From Pomacea canaliculata (lineage: Eukaryota; Mollusca; Gastropoda; Architaenioglossa; Ampullariidae): a DNA stretch of 64,000 bases. Shown one piece after another: positions 45,673 through 57,540 of this stretch; positions within the stretch are counted from its first letter, which is position 1, and the number at the start of each line of letters is the position of its first letter. Under the pieces are notes generated by a model that did no database searches, was not told the DNA's origin, and saw only the letters and a list, made by a program, of their open reading frames with translations. The translations under genes were made by a program, and so were the position numbers. The stretch covers positions 24,523,319 through 24,587,318 of the forward strand of contig NC_037591.1 of NCBI RefSeq assembly GCF_003073045.1, given 5' to 3'.

Positions 45673-48234
45673 CTACATGTCAAAGACTTTGACAAGACAT
45701 CTTAAGACAGAGCCATCACCACATCCAATAAGCAAATATCTGTTGCGGTCAAGGTTCAAAGCTGTCGGCCTAACAATGGCACCAGTATCAGCGAGATAAT
45801 CAACAAATGTCAGATTAGTGGCAGTTGCTTTGGCCACATGCACGCAGTTGTTGACCTGGTCAGCGATCAGCAGGAACTCGTTGTCGTAAAAGCAAACATC
45901 ACTTGGGAAGAAGGGTTGTTTCGGTGACATGTAGGTCGCTATGGAGTCGTTACTTCCCTTGGAATAAAGACTTACAATACGGGACCCCCCGATGTCCATT
46001 TCCTCCTCTCTCACTGACGAATGACCACCACATGCTGCATCTTCATCCACCACAGCGAAAAATAGCCCAGACTCACTTGAATCAAAGTTGTGTATCCTAC
46101 GTACTTTCGGGCGCATCAAAGTTTCCCTAGCGCAGCACTTCTCCGTTCCTCTTTCCTGTCTCAGCTCCATAGACTGTATAACACAGTGACCAGCTGGAAA
46201 CTGGTATATTCTAAACATCCGGTCACCCTTGGACCCAAACGTTCTTGCCGATGAGTCTGTCCATCTGTATATGTGACTCTTATGTCCAACACATGATACA
46301 CGCCTTTTGTATTCAGTTTCCTGACCTTTAGAGCCGTTGGGCAAAAACCAAACTCCCTTCTCCTTGGAGAAGTCGTCTCCACTTACCCCATAAAACACCT
46401 CGACTATGCCGTTCTCCTTCTCCCGCACAGCGTGCACTTCGTGACATTCTCCATCACCACACCGACCGATGCGGCTAACGTTGACGACCTTCTGTCTGAC
46501 TGGTGACCCGATGAATCTCTTGATGTTTTCCTGAGGGTCATTGACATTGCTGCTGAGTACAGGGCAGTAACTCGTGTCAGGCAGCCCAGCTTCAAGGTCT
46601 CTCACCCGCTTGATGCGTCCACCCCGTGTCATCTCTCTCTCCACCTGCAGGACCTCCGTGTTACAGGCCGAAGAACTCAGCGCCCGTTGAGCGCGGGCTT
46701 GGAGCTGTTGCAGAGAGTTCAGCTCTTCTTGTACTCGCTTGGTAACGGTACCTAAATCTTTCTCCAGACCGTCAGACATTTCCTGCAGTTCTTTCAGCGC
46801 CTGGTCGCGATGTTTACCTGCCATGGTCACTACCTCCTCGTGGCGGGCTTCGATCTGATGGAAACGAACGAAATAAAATTAGCTCCGCTCTCAGATTTGT
46901 CTGTACATTTTTATTATTACTTAATGAGAAAATTCTTGAAAACACTGAAATGTTGTAACACTGTAATCAGACAGGAAACGATCAAAGACAAAGATTAATT
47001 AATGGCTGGCTGCCACATTCAAGGATACCCCGCTTATTCTGGAGTGTCATATATAAAATTCTTTGCTTATTTCGCTGAATATAGCTTATTTTCTGAAGAG
47101 ATAGCCTTTCTGAATTCCACAGTAGCTCTTGTCAGGACCAGTACTAGTTGAATATATTCTTTTGCAGTCTGAGGCTGTGTCTGTGGTAGAAAGGGAATGT
47201 AGAAAAGAGCAAGCAAAGAAGAGGGGTAGTGCATGTGTCTAGGATAGGCCTGATTATTCTTTCTTTTTTGTCTTTTTCATCATCAGGTCATATGCAGTGC
47301 AGTGTCATTTAGACAATAAACAAACTCTTATTCTTACACTTAGTTCTCTTGTCTATAGACGTCTTTTCAACTGTAGGTACAGTTGACAGCTCAACTGTAA
47401 AGCAAATGATGGAGTCTTTTTTTTTATATCTGTCGCGAGCCTAGAGTAAATTCTAATGCTATTTTACTTGAAAATGCTAAAAGATCAATTACGTCGATCT
47501 ATAACTTAAATCAAAAGATTGCTCAGCTTAGAATTTACTTTTGTGGATAGGAAGGCATACAGAGAAGAAAGACAAGAATTTTTCGAGAAAAATATATCGA
47601 GACATATATATATATACAACATTAAATAATGCACAAGCAACTCAGAGAAAATGGTGTTATCTCAAAAGTTGCTGTTGAGTAAAATGTTGGGATATATTCG
47701 TACCTGCTCGTGTACTTTAGCTCTCGCCTGTCGGGCCCTCTTCTCGTTGCCTTGAAACATTTGTGTCTTCTCTGTCAGGCTTCTGATGTAGTCCTCCAGA
47801 CGCCGAAGCTCTCTCCCTATGGCTTCCTTACTGCGAGTGGCCAGCTGGGAAAGCTCTTCCACAACGTGCCCTTCATGGTACGCTGTTTTGCACATGCTGC
47901 AGAGGTTTAGGTCGCACTGGCTACAGTGTAAGGTAACGCCCAGTTCGGGGTGGACAGGACACATTGCGTCACTTCCGGCACTGCGCGCAAACTCCAACTC
48001 CTCCTCCGAGAGGTAAAAGTTGCGTTGTAGATTTTTCACTCCACCAGGAGGTAGATTAGCAGGTTTTCTACAGTTGGGACAAGTGATAACGTTTCCATGT
48101 TTATTTGCCAGCTTCTCCAGACAAGACAGACAGAAAGAATGATGACAAGGGAGAAATCTCGGTGACCTGAAGACCTCTGTGCACACTGTGCAGTATATAT
48201 TATGTTTCTCAGCCGCTGAAGACGAGGCTTCCAT
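45673..48234 (-). CDS. TRIM-F: RING/B-box/coiled-coil/NHL-like E3 ubiquitin ligase
   Basis: Coding exons 48234-47704 and 46854-45673 give 570 residues; the phase-0 intron is 849 bp (GAGCAG|GTACGA; CCATCAG|ATC). RING ligands C15, C18, C30, H32, C35, C38, C52, C55; B-box ligands C92, H95, C104, C107, C112, C115, H120, H123. Exon 2 starts IEARHEEVVTMAGKHRDQ, then a leucine-rich coiled coil (QEELNSLQQLQARAQR) and the beta-rich domain (EVHAVREKENGIVEVFYG, FFPSDVCFYDNEFLLIADQV, IVRPTALNLDRNRYLLIGCG). This is the most diverged intact member and the edge of the cluster. The 5'-UTR acceptor TTTTCATTTCAG|GAC lies at 48267/48268. Confidence 0.9.
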
Positions 48235-48267
48235 GTTTGTGTACTATAATGCCTTTGTGCGTTAGTC

Positions 48268-51004
48268 CTGAAATGAAAAGAACTCGATATAGACAGGCAC
48301 AGTATATATATACATACGTGTGTTACATATGCGTCTGTGTGTGTTTGTTTTTTTCTGTTTAAACACTCCATTAAAAGCTTAGAATCATAACACCCAAAAG
48401 CATGAAAAAGTATCTCTTGCCAGCATTTGCGACACACCTACAAACTCTACAAAAGAATAAACCGAACATAAATGAACATATTAATATAAAGAACAGTACT
48501 GCATATAATATGGACACAATTTGTTATACACACCTATACATATATAAAATTTCATTGTCACTTTCATGAAAAGCCGTGTTAGATCATTTAATGATTTCAC
48601 AATCCTCTTTACCTGTTTTCGTGCTAGTGCAGTGGAGGTCTCCAACCCAGCCCACACAAGCCCTGCCCTGCAGGTAAAACCCAGCTCAGAAATATGATGG
48701 GGCTTTTGGGAAGGGAGAAAGGTATGACGGGACAGTTTAGAGGGGTCGTTAAACGCTGACATTCTGTTGGAGATACGTGGTGTCGTAAGAAAGAAACCTC
48801 TTTAAAGCTTTTGTTGACATAGCCCAGTGCCACCGGTAACATGTACAAGCAATCCATAAACCTAGCTTTGCTGTTCCACATGACTAGATTCCCTCACAGA
48901 TGCTTCTGTTGCCCCCCCCCAAAAAAAAAAAAAAAAAAAAAATTCCGCGAAGTAATCTAAAATGGTACCAGTCGCTGGCACGCTCAATATTTCCCTCCAC
49001 ATTTTATTATACGTGGCTATTCTCGTCCATTCTACAGTGTGTTAAACGGAATAATTGTGACTACTTTCCTTTTGATTGTCACTTGAATGCCTTTATTCGC
49101 TATTCGGCGAATCGTAAGAAACTAGAGCAATCCAGTGACAAGCGATAGTTCACCTGTGATCAATATCTGATACAGGTGTGCAGATCTGTACAGGTGCTGC
49201 AGGCACACGGTGAGTTCACAAAGGCATGCAAACTACTACCACAATTTTTTTCGGTTTTTTCCCACTGACTTAAGTATTACATGCAAAAGCATGTGACTTG
49301 TACTGTTTGCTGCTGTTGACAATTTACAATGATAAACACTACACACTGTTTCATAATAATAACAACATTGAAGTCTATAAGAAATTGCCAAAATAATGCA
49401 AATGAACAGCTATATTCAGATAAGATGTGCACGCCAATACTGAAGACAGTTCTGGACAAGAAACAATTCTGACACCGCATTAGATGCCAACATGACTGTC
49501 TTTTAGCCCTAAGCATTATGTAATAAAGCACACAAAGATCATGGGGTACAGTACTGTTAGCTTCTTGTTCAAATCACCCCATACTCCGCCTACTTTGATG
49601 TATTTAAAGTCCTGTTCATTCCCTCCCCTCCCCCACAAAAAGACCCTGTCAACATCTTGTCATAATGTCAATCACTTCTTAGTCGGTAACTGTGACAAAT
49701 ACCTGCTGCACTGTAAAGTACATTCAAAAATTCCTCCTTTATTTATTATGCTCTTTTTTATACCACAGTAAACAAATTTTTTTTACCCTCTATGCCTATG
49801 GTGATGCAACATATACAGCTTTCATGGAAAACTACTAAACCTGTGTATGCTTACATAGGTGATGCAAGTGCAGTTACCCTGACTGATGATTCCTCCTATG
49901 TTCTTCTCACTAGCTCAGATGATCCCAAACTATTTTTCATCTTTGCGCGACACTACGAATTTTAGACTTGATGATTCTGAGAACATTTTCCCCTTTAAGG
50001 CAGCACTGACAATACTGAGTCATCAAATGTTTTAACCTAGTTTTAGCTGGGAAAGCTACTTTCTTATCCATTGCAAAATGTACTTTCGTTTCGTCTGCAA
50101 AGTCGACTTTCTGTTCCGTTTGTACTTTCGTTTCTATAGTCGTTAGGAAAATGTATTTCCTGATCTGATCAGTCCTCCGATGTTTTTAAGATCACCCGTA
50201 CCTCCATAAAATCGTGTCCACTGATCCAGGGAGTACTATTAGAACATATTTATTCATCATTTTGCTCCAAGGTAATTGTTTGTTATCACTGAAACTTTAA
50301 CGTGTAATCTTGTTACTGAAATGTTTTTAAAAAAATTATTTATATACTTAAGAGTGAGTTCAAGTCCGATTTTCAATCTTGTCCTCAATCTACTTGATCC
50401 GTGAAATCTACTTGGCCTCATGAAATCTTGCAAATTTTGCATCTGTAGAATCGTAATTTAACGAAAAAGCAACTACTTATATGAGAGTAACAAATGAATT
50501 TTCTAAAAGCAGCAAATATAAAAAACAAAATTATTATACTCTATCAAAAGAGACTGAATATCAATTTTAAAGGTTTTTTTTCCAAGCAGAAGGAACAAAG
50601 TCCCCTATCTGCGTCAGAACTTCGATTCATTTCTGCATTTTTTTTTCTATACGCAAAGAAAAATGTTTCGCCTAAAAAGTCATTTAGAACTTAAAAATGT
50701 TGACTACATTTGAAAATGAAGTGGCTTTGTCACTTACGCGTGATTAGTAAGTTTGCAGTCCCTGTCGGTTACACTGACCACATTCTTCGGGCTTTGTGCG
50801 AATCAAACAGTAACAGCACAACATTATCTTCGTCCGGTCTTAACTCCTCAGATACCACAAATCGGTTCAATAGTTCTGACTAGATACTATCATCCTCGAA
50901 ACAAGGTTATTTTTTGTAGCCTGATAAACGTCGACCTCAGTGTCGTTGTTGACATTACTACAAAGTCTCGTGTCTGGCGAGTTTTGTGTTAAAATGTTTT
51001 GTCC
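48268..51004. other. Intergenic, no gene supported
   Basis: Includes a C-run followed by an A-run at 48914-48942. None of the ORFs (for example 48481-48762 and 49277-49531, minus strand) shows a domain or splice context. The TRIM-F promoter and first noncoding exon should lie near the left end. Confidence 0.35.
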
Positions 51005-51610
51005 AACTAAGACTTTTGGCATTCGCTCCTCCTCCCCCTGGTGTCCCCTTTCTCCAGCTGCACGACCTCTTTGTCACAGGCCGAACTTAGAGACACGACA
51101 AGAGATTAAGCTCATCTATACTGATTATGTATCGGCGGCCATTCATGTCTTTCTGCAGTTCTCGCAATACTCGATAGGCAGGGTTGTCCATGGGACATAT
51201 TTTTCTATCTCAGCCCAGCCCATCCCATGGCAATTTATGCCTGTCCCATCCATTCCCATCCCACGGGACGTTTCCCATGGAATTCCCATGGTAATAACAA
51301 TCCTATGGACAACACTGAAAACCACTTTTCGGCTTTTGTTCTATAATTCCTGCTACTTCACATACAATAGATGATTCAGAGGAAAGATTTAAATCCTTGA
51401 TGAATGAAATAAGAGTAAATTTATTTTGCAATATCAAGTATCGACTACCATGGGAAATACAAATGTGTGCTGTCCCATCCCATCCCATGGGACGTTTCCC
51501 ATGGGATTCCCATGGGATTCCCATTCCTATGGACAACACTGTCGATAGGTCGTTTACTCTGCGTGCCATAGCTACAGCGATGTCATACGGAGCTTGAATC
51601 TTACGGAAAT
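51005..51610 (-). pseudogene. TRIM exon-2 relic split by a MITE
   Basis: Minus-strand 51595-51542 reads IQAPYDIAVAMARRVNDL, a decayed exon-2 start preceded by a degraded acceptor. After the inserted MITE, 51170-51020 retains pieces of the coiled-coil region: the plus-strand text GACCTCTTTGTCACAGGCCG and TTAAGCTCATCTATACTGAT matches the GACCTCCGTGTCACAGG and TTGAGCTCATCCTGTACTCG of the TRIM-C exon. No RING exon was found. Confidence 0.65.
51179..51541. mobile_element. hAT-like MITE inside a TRIM relic
   Basis: 363 bp from CAGGGTTGTCCATGGGAC to CCTATGGACAACACTG, flanked by perfect 8-bp TCGATAGG duplications (51171-51178 and 51542-51549). Same family as 38701-39054 but inverted. Removing it and one duplication joins the two halves of the relic, so the gene fragment was there before the insertion. 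Confidence 0.88.
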
Positions 51611-52963
51611 GAAAATCGACAAAAATGATCTCACAACCAGACAGTTTTACAGTAGAAGGGATACATGTTGACTGTATTTATTAATTTTAACATCAAAATA
51701 ATTAAAGGCCTAATGAATTATATTAATGTTTCGGATTGCTTTGCTCCGTGGTCATCTCATACATCCAGGTAAAGTTTCTTGTGCAAAGATCGGAACAAGG
51801 TCACGAATGAACTGAGACATGTATGCAAGCAGGTAATCCTAGAGAAGAGAGCGATATATGTCCCTTCGGCTAACGGGGGCCTGCCCACAGACTTCGATCT
51901 ATATTCTATATGATATCTGTGGACCTGTGTCTTTCTTTCCTGGATCTACGTCGACTTTGGTGTCTCCTTCTGCCTTTTTCTTGCGCCGTACACTGCTTTC
52001 AGTCCTTTAATTTATGCCCGTCGTTTCTGCCGGTCATCCACTTCTTCCAGTGATTCTCTCTTCCCGCAATAGGGGTCCCATGAGTTCTTGCAGGCTGGGT
52101 ATAACCATTAGGACGTGTATTGGAGGATTGCTGTCTGTCTGCTAAGACCAACACTTAGCCTCTTGCGAAGTTCTCTGCTGTTAGTCTCGGCGAGCCGTAA
52201 AAAAACCCAATGTGAATAAACCGGAAGCTTTCTTGCCTCATGCCTCCTTTTAGTACATGTAGTTAATCTGAAATGTGAATAAACCGGAAGCTTTCTTGTC
52301 TCATATCTCGTTTTAGTAGTTAACTGAAAAAAAAAACGTTTGCCAGCAGTCCATCGATATTAGTTCGTGATAAATACTGTTCTTGTTATAGTTCCTCACA
52401 CAAAAGCTATGATTTTTTTTTTCAAGTAAAAGGCTAAAGTCTCGCTGTACACTTCCCTAGTAATCTGCGTATCACACAGGACTATAGATGATATTGAGAA
52501 GTTATAAAACTGTTCAATTTGTTGTTTACATGACACGCGTACATTTCCTGAAATGGCTCACGTCTCCATAACAACATGTAAAAGCATACAGGACTATAAT
52601 GGAAATAATCAATATTACCATAATCGTATCAAAGCAATAATAAACTATAGAGTATTAAAAACATTACCGGAATACTGAAGGCAACAATTAAAATTAAGAG
52701 AATAAAATTTTACAAATACAGTTCAACGTCATTTGTTAGAAAACTCACAGAGCTTTGCAGCCTTCGTCTGATGCCAATGGCCTCCTCGTCTCGAACTCAG
52801 CAGCTAAAGACCAACTTAAGTCAGCATAACTTCAAATTATTGAACGCTGATATGTTACAAATAATCTACTGACATTAATCAGAGTTTCTATCTCTCTATA
52901 TTTTCTTTGGTACCGAATACGAAACTTTCTCAAGAAACTGTGGACTTAGCCTTGTCAATCATC
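51611..52963. other. Intergenic and CTIF-like gene upstream region
   Basis: Holds a tandem duplication of about 65 bp at 52208-52330 (shared ATGTGAATAAACCGGAAGC and TTTTAGTA). No exon recognised; the 5' UTR of the MIF4G gene should lie at the right end. Confidence 0.45.
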
Positions 52964-55460
52964 ATGGCGGGAAGAGGCCGTGGTCGTGGTAGAGGTCTGC
53001 TACTAAGTAAAGCGATATCACCCGGTATGACCGAAGATGAAGACAAGAAGGTATATGATGTTATAAATAGGTTAACTTACCTTAGTGCTTAGTGTTGGGT
53101 AACACGAAATTATGTTTTTATAACGGAAAACAATTGAACATTCAGTCTACTAAGATCTGAGGCTTTTTGTTATTCAGACGAAATCATCACTCGACATTAC
53201 ACATGCAAAACTAGGATTGAGAAAATAATTCGATTTACTCAGCGATCCGAACTGATTGGTGCACTTTTTTAAATCTATATCGTTACCCTGTCTAGCCTGT
53301 TAATGCTTCCATCTCTCAGACCTGATAAGGATGAAAGCTTGACAAATCTTTCTCTCCTTTTCCCTCTCTCCTTAGAGGAGGAATAAGCTGAAAATACACA
53401 AAATTATTTTTTTTTAAATTCTTCTTGCTATTGTAAATAAATATTGTTTCATTAGCTGAGTGCTGCCTATAGCTTTTCATCATCTTTTGGTCAACTAGGT
53501 TTCTGTAGCTGAAGTATCACCACCAGCACCACATCCCAAAGACATGCGTTCAACAGCAGCCCTGGCAGAACTGGAGACTCTTATATCCCAGATCTTGTAC
53601 GACATTAGTGATGATGATCTTCAGCATATTGAGAGACTTTCAAATGCAGCAGCATCATCGGAGGACCTGCATACTATTGCAAAATTCATCTACATTCAGT
53701 GTCAAAAAAATAGAGAGTTTGCTAAAGTTGGGGCTATCATTTGTGATAGACTGGCTAACATAGAACGAGAGGGAATGAGATTCCGAAACTGCATTCTTTC
53801 CCTGGTGCAAACTGACTATAGAGGTAATTAAAAATCTTAAGATCTTCAGTCATCTTGTATGAATGGAATTTTTTTTTTCCTTTTTTTACATGTATATGTA
53901 CAAAACAAAAACATGCACATACAGAGCTTTGCCTTTTTCAGTAATTTATTATATATTAAAAAAAACTAATTGTAGCATGACTATGATCAACAAATTTGAT
54001 AGATTTAACAAAAAAATTAAAAAATTTAAAATATAGATGTATTAATCAGTCACTGCATGATTGCTTAACAGGTAGGGAAGCTCTCAGGAGAGAATCTAGC
54101 AGTCAGTTTATGGCTCTGGTATCGTTCCTGTCCCAGCTACTCACCACAATGCGATTGGCTAATGGAGAAGTTATGCAGCCTTTAGTTCAACCTATCTATG
54201 ATTGTTTTGATCTCATTTTAAGTCAAGATGAGATGGATGCAGATGAATGTGAATGTTTATCACTTCAGGTCAGTACATATCTCTTATCATTTTCTTATTT
54301 TTTGTCTGTGGCACAGAGAAAGTATGCCATTTTTTTCTGACTAGTTTATCAGCCTGCGTAAAACTTAAGGAAGTACTGCTTAGGTACATCATCCTTATAA
54401 ACTGTTACAATGCACAGGGGTAGTGATTTGTGTTCCCTGAAAGAATCAGGTTGGTAAAGAAACGAGGTCTACATATGACTATGCAGGACTTTGATGTCAA
54501 GTGTAAAACAATATTTGGTAGGATGGTCAGTTGATGGCTTAAGAGGAAACTGATATAGTTGAAACGAAACAAATTTGATCCGTATTAAAATTGTTCTTTA
54601 TTTTAAAGGTGCTTGGGTTTTATTTTTTTTATTTTTGAAAATAAAAATCAGTAACTTCTTAAGTTTGTACCAAGTACAGCAATTATGTAGTGGTATTTTT
54701 TCCAGAGTGATCTTTATATAGCTCATGTTAGAGCATATATGACAGCGACTTTAGTGACTAGACATCTGATTCTGAAATTACATCATGAGAATGTTAGAAT
54801 TTCTTCTTGCCATTATCAACAAATGATGCAGAAATAATATGCTGAGAAATTTCATCTTAAAATAAAGAGCAGTTAATTTTTTAATATATTGTTGAAATCA
54901 TGTGGAAAATGAAAATTGTCAATAGAAAATGATAAAGCCCACCATAGCACTTGGCTTTTTTTTTTTTTCAAATGTTCTGCTTTCAGTTAACTACATTGTA
55001 AAGGCCAAAACATTAGTGCATGACATAAACTTGTCCTCTTTGATGGTTTTGTAGAGTTTTGTGTCTTATGTCAAGTTAATCTTTGTTGGCAGTTACAAAG
55101 TATTGGGCGAGAACTTCAAGACAGTGGTGAAGACCAGATGCAAGCCCTGATGGATAATATCCGTTCTAAGATTATTCAAGAAAAGTATGTCAACACATTG
55201 TCCCTTATAATCATATCTTCTTCTTTCTTCTTCATCTTGAGATTTACTTGCTGATGTTCATTAAATTAACAATAGTTTTTGTACATTTACCTATTAATTT
55301 AGATGTTGGTCTTTTATTTTTCAGAACAAAAGCAAACATTCGCTGTGTCCTGATGGAAGTCTTGGAATGCTATGTGCGTAGGTGGCAAAATGCTCCAAAT
55401 GATGTTACCCGATTTTACTGTGATTCAATGGCAGACATTTTGGCGGGCATGGTTATTTAA
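52964..55460 (+). CDS. MIF4G-domain protein, CTIF/MIF4GD-like
   Basis: Five coding exons join in frame to 278 residues: 52964-53050, 53499-53823, 54072-54268, 55093-55184 and 55325-55460. Introns have phases 0, 1, 0 and 2 with GT..AG ends. The start is the ATG of MAGRGRGRGRGLLL, preceded by ATC. The arginine-glycine-rich N-terminus is followed by a helical MIF4G domain from about residue 48 (FIYIQCQKNREFAKVGAIIC, GMRFRNCILSLVQTDYRG, PLVQPIYDCFDLIL, LMEVLECYVRRWQ). MIF4G domains bind cap-complex and translation factors. The pattern of the domain and an RG tail resemble CTIF (CBP80/20-dependent translation initiation factor) and MIF4GD, which act in translation of newly exported or histone mRNAs. 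Which of the two is orthologous cannot be settled here. An AATAAA lies at 56017-56022. Confidence 0.88.
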
Positions 55461-56016
55461 CTTCTTCCAGGTTTTTTTGTTTTGATTTTTTTTTCTGAAA
55501 ATCGTAGTGGACTGGCTGCAAAGTGGGTGGCAAATGTTTGTGCATACTGGCGTGTTTTTTTCCCCCCATGCATCACTTCTTGTTTTTCATGGAGTGCATG
55601 TCAGTCATGTCAAAGATGAGCATCTTGCATTTCTAAAAAAAATTCTTGGAACTAAGTTTTGACAAATTCAGATTGGCACATTATTTATTTATGTTAGATT
55701 TGTTTTCTGCTTATATTTGTAAATATGCAAACATTTAAAAATATGGCATTGTCATTCATACTGCATATAACTCTGTTTGAAGGAGGCTTTAGTATGCTGT
55801 TAGTACATATAAATATGTGTAATTTAACTTTTGCTAAGTATTTCTGAGACTATTCTCCTAACATATCACAACAGAAATCTTACCCCAACACACTCTCACA
55901 CTCATTGAGAGGAAGGAATGCATTTGGTTCAAGGACAACCTGCTTAAGTTAAAAGAACAGTATAAATCTGGGAAGGGATAATTAGTTGTCGGAGTTTGTA
56001 AAAAGTAAATTTTTTC

Positions 56017-56022
56017 AATAAA
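56017..56022 (+). terminator. Candidate poly(A) signal of the MIF4G gene
   Basis: AATAAA about 560 nt after the stop codon, in a T-rich context. A longer 3' UTR is possible. Confidence 0.4.
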
Positions 56023-57299
56023 TCTTAGTATTGATTACTTTGGTGTTGTGCAGTAAACATTACTTCAAACATTTTGACGAACTTTGCAGTTTACACCAGG
56101 TTTTTGTCACCGAGCCATAAGTCTACCTACAAACATGTACATCATGACAATGTAGAAAACAAATAACTTTTTTCTTAGTCCACTCACAGAAATAAGATAC
56201 CTTTTTCATGGAGCTTTCTAGTCATGAAAAAAACACGTTCACATTATTTATTGAGTTTGGGTTTTTTTCTTTTTTGTCTGGGAGTGTGCGGGGTGTTCTG
56301 TTAGTCTGGTGTACATGAAGCAAAAAATACTGAAATTTTTATTTATTTATGAAAGATAATTGAAAAAATTACAAATGTGCGTGAGTAATTTTAGACAAAT
56401 TTAATTTTGAAAATATATCTTAGGAAAGGACTTAGCTTTCTTAGATAATAGTGACCTTTATAAAATACATCAAATTGAGTGGAAAATATTGTAACAGAAA
56501 GTTGATCAAATTAATGCAGACTGAAATAATTTCGAATGTGTATTTTGTGCCAGTCTGAGCAAAGCATGATGCAGTCATTTCATCATTTGATTCTGATTTG
56601 CTTGAAAAGACCGTGTTTTGTGTGTACATGTCATAGATGTGTTTCTGTTCCATGCTGAAATGGGAGAAGGGTTGTGCTCCACTCATCCTAATTTGCTTCC
56701 TGCCATAATTTCTATTAACATTTTTTTTTTCCTTCAATCTTGAGTTGTGCTCGATTTCTTGTTTTTTTTAATAGAGTGCACCTTCATGATCTTGTCAGGT
56801 TGAAAAATTGAAATCATCATTTCAAGAGTAACAGCTTACAGCAATGTGGCATTCCATTTTGTTTACAGTCTCCACATGTTTTTGGTTTTAACTAATGAAC
56901 ATGCCTTATAAAAGCGTTTTGTGCAGGAAATGTATGCTTAATACACATTTTTTTCATGGCTGTAAAGTTTAAAACATCAATGAAGTATGTAAAATACTTT
57001 ATATTTGCTTTAATGATAGATTTATGCTGTTTAGAGGTATCCCATGTGCAAAATCTTTTTCTTTATGCTCATTGGTAGCTTGTTGCCATTCCTTCTCTGG
57101 CAGCCTCACATACAAGAAAGTTCAAAATGGAATTCACCTTAGAAATTCATCATTGTCAACGGAGTTGACATCATGCTGACTTAATCAGCAATTTTTTTAA
57201 ATCTTCATAGTGTTACTCTCCATGATTATTGGTTCAGCATGCATCAGCATTATAAAATTTTATGACCATAGAGCATTGTCTGTAAGTGGGGCTGGATCG
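56023..57299. other. Intergenic, no gene seen
   Basis: AT-rich; no exon or repeat structure could be supported. Confidence 0.4.
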
Positions 57300-57540
57300 G
57301 TCACACTTTGTGAAAGCCGGCAGACAATTTTAACGAGATAGGCTTTAGGCTGGAACCCACAGGGCAGGCGCAGGGTTGGGAGACCCAGACAGACATGGAG
57401 ATCGGTCCACAGCGATGCAGAGGCATGACATGGTCCCAACTGGAGAGGGACATCCAGAACCTGATCCAACGACATGGTGTAGTTGCAGCCCTATGCCCCA
57501 CGGGGGGTGAATAGGAAGAAGAAGAGCATTGTATATTTAA
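57300..57540 (+). mobile_element. LINE-like 3' end fragment
   Basis: Contains GCAGGCGCAGGGTTGGGAGA, CATGGTCCCAACTGGAGAGG and GTGTAGTTGCAGCCCTATGC and ends in a GAAGAAGAAG-type tail. The last 140 bp match the end of repeat R2 at 6785-6915. It looks like the terminal part of a retroelement ORF and 3' tail, 5'-truncated. Confidence 0.5.
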
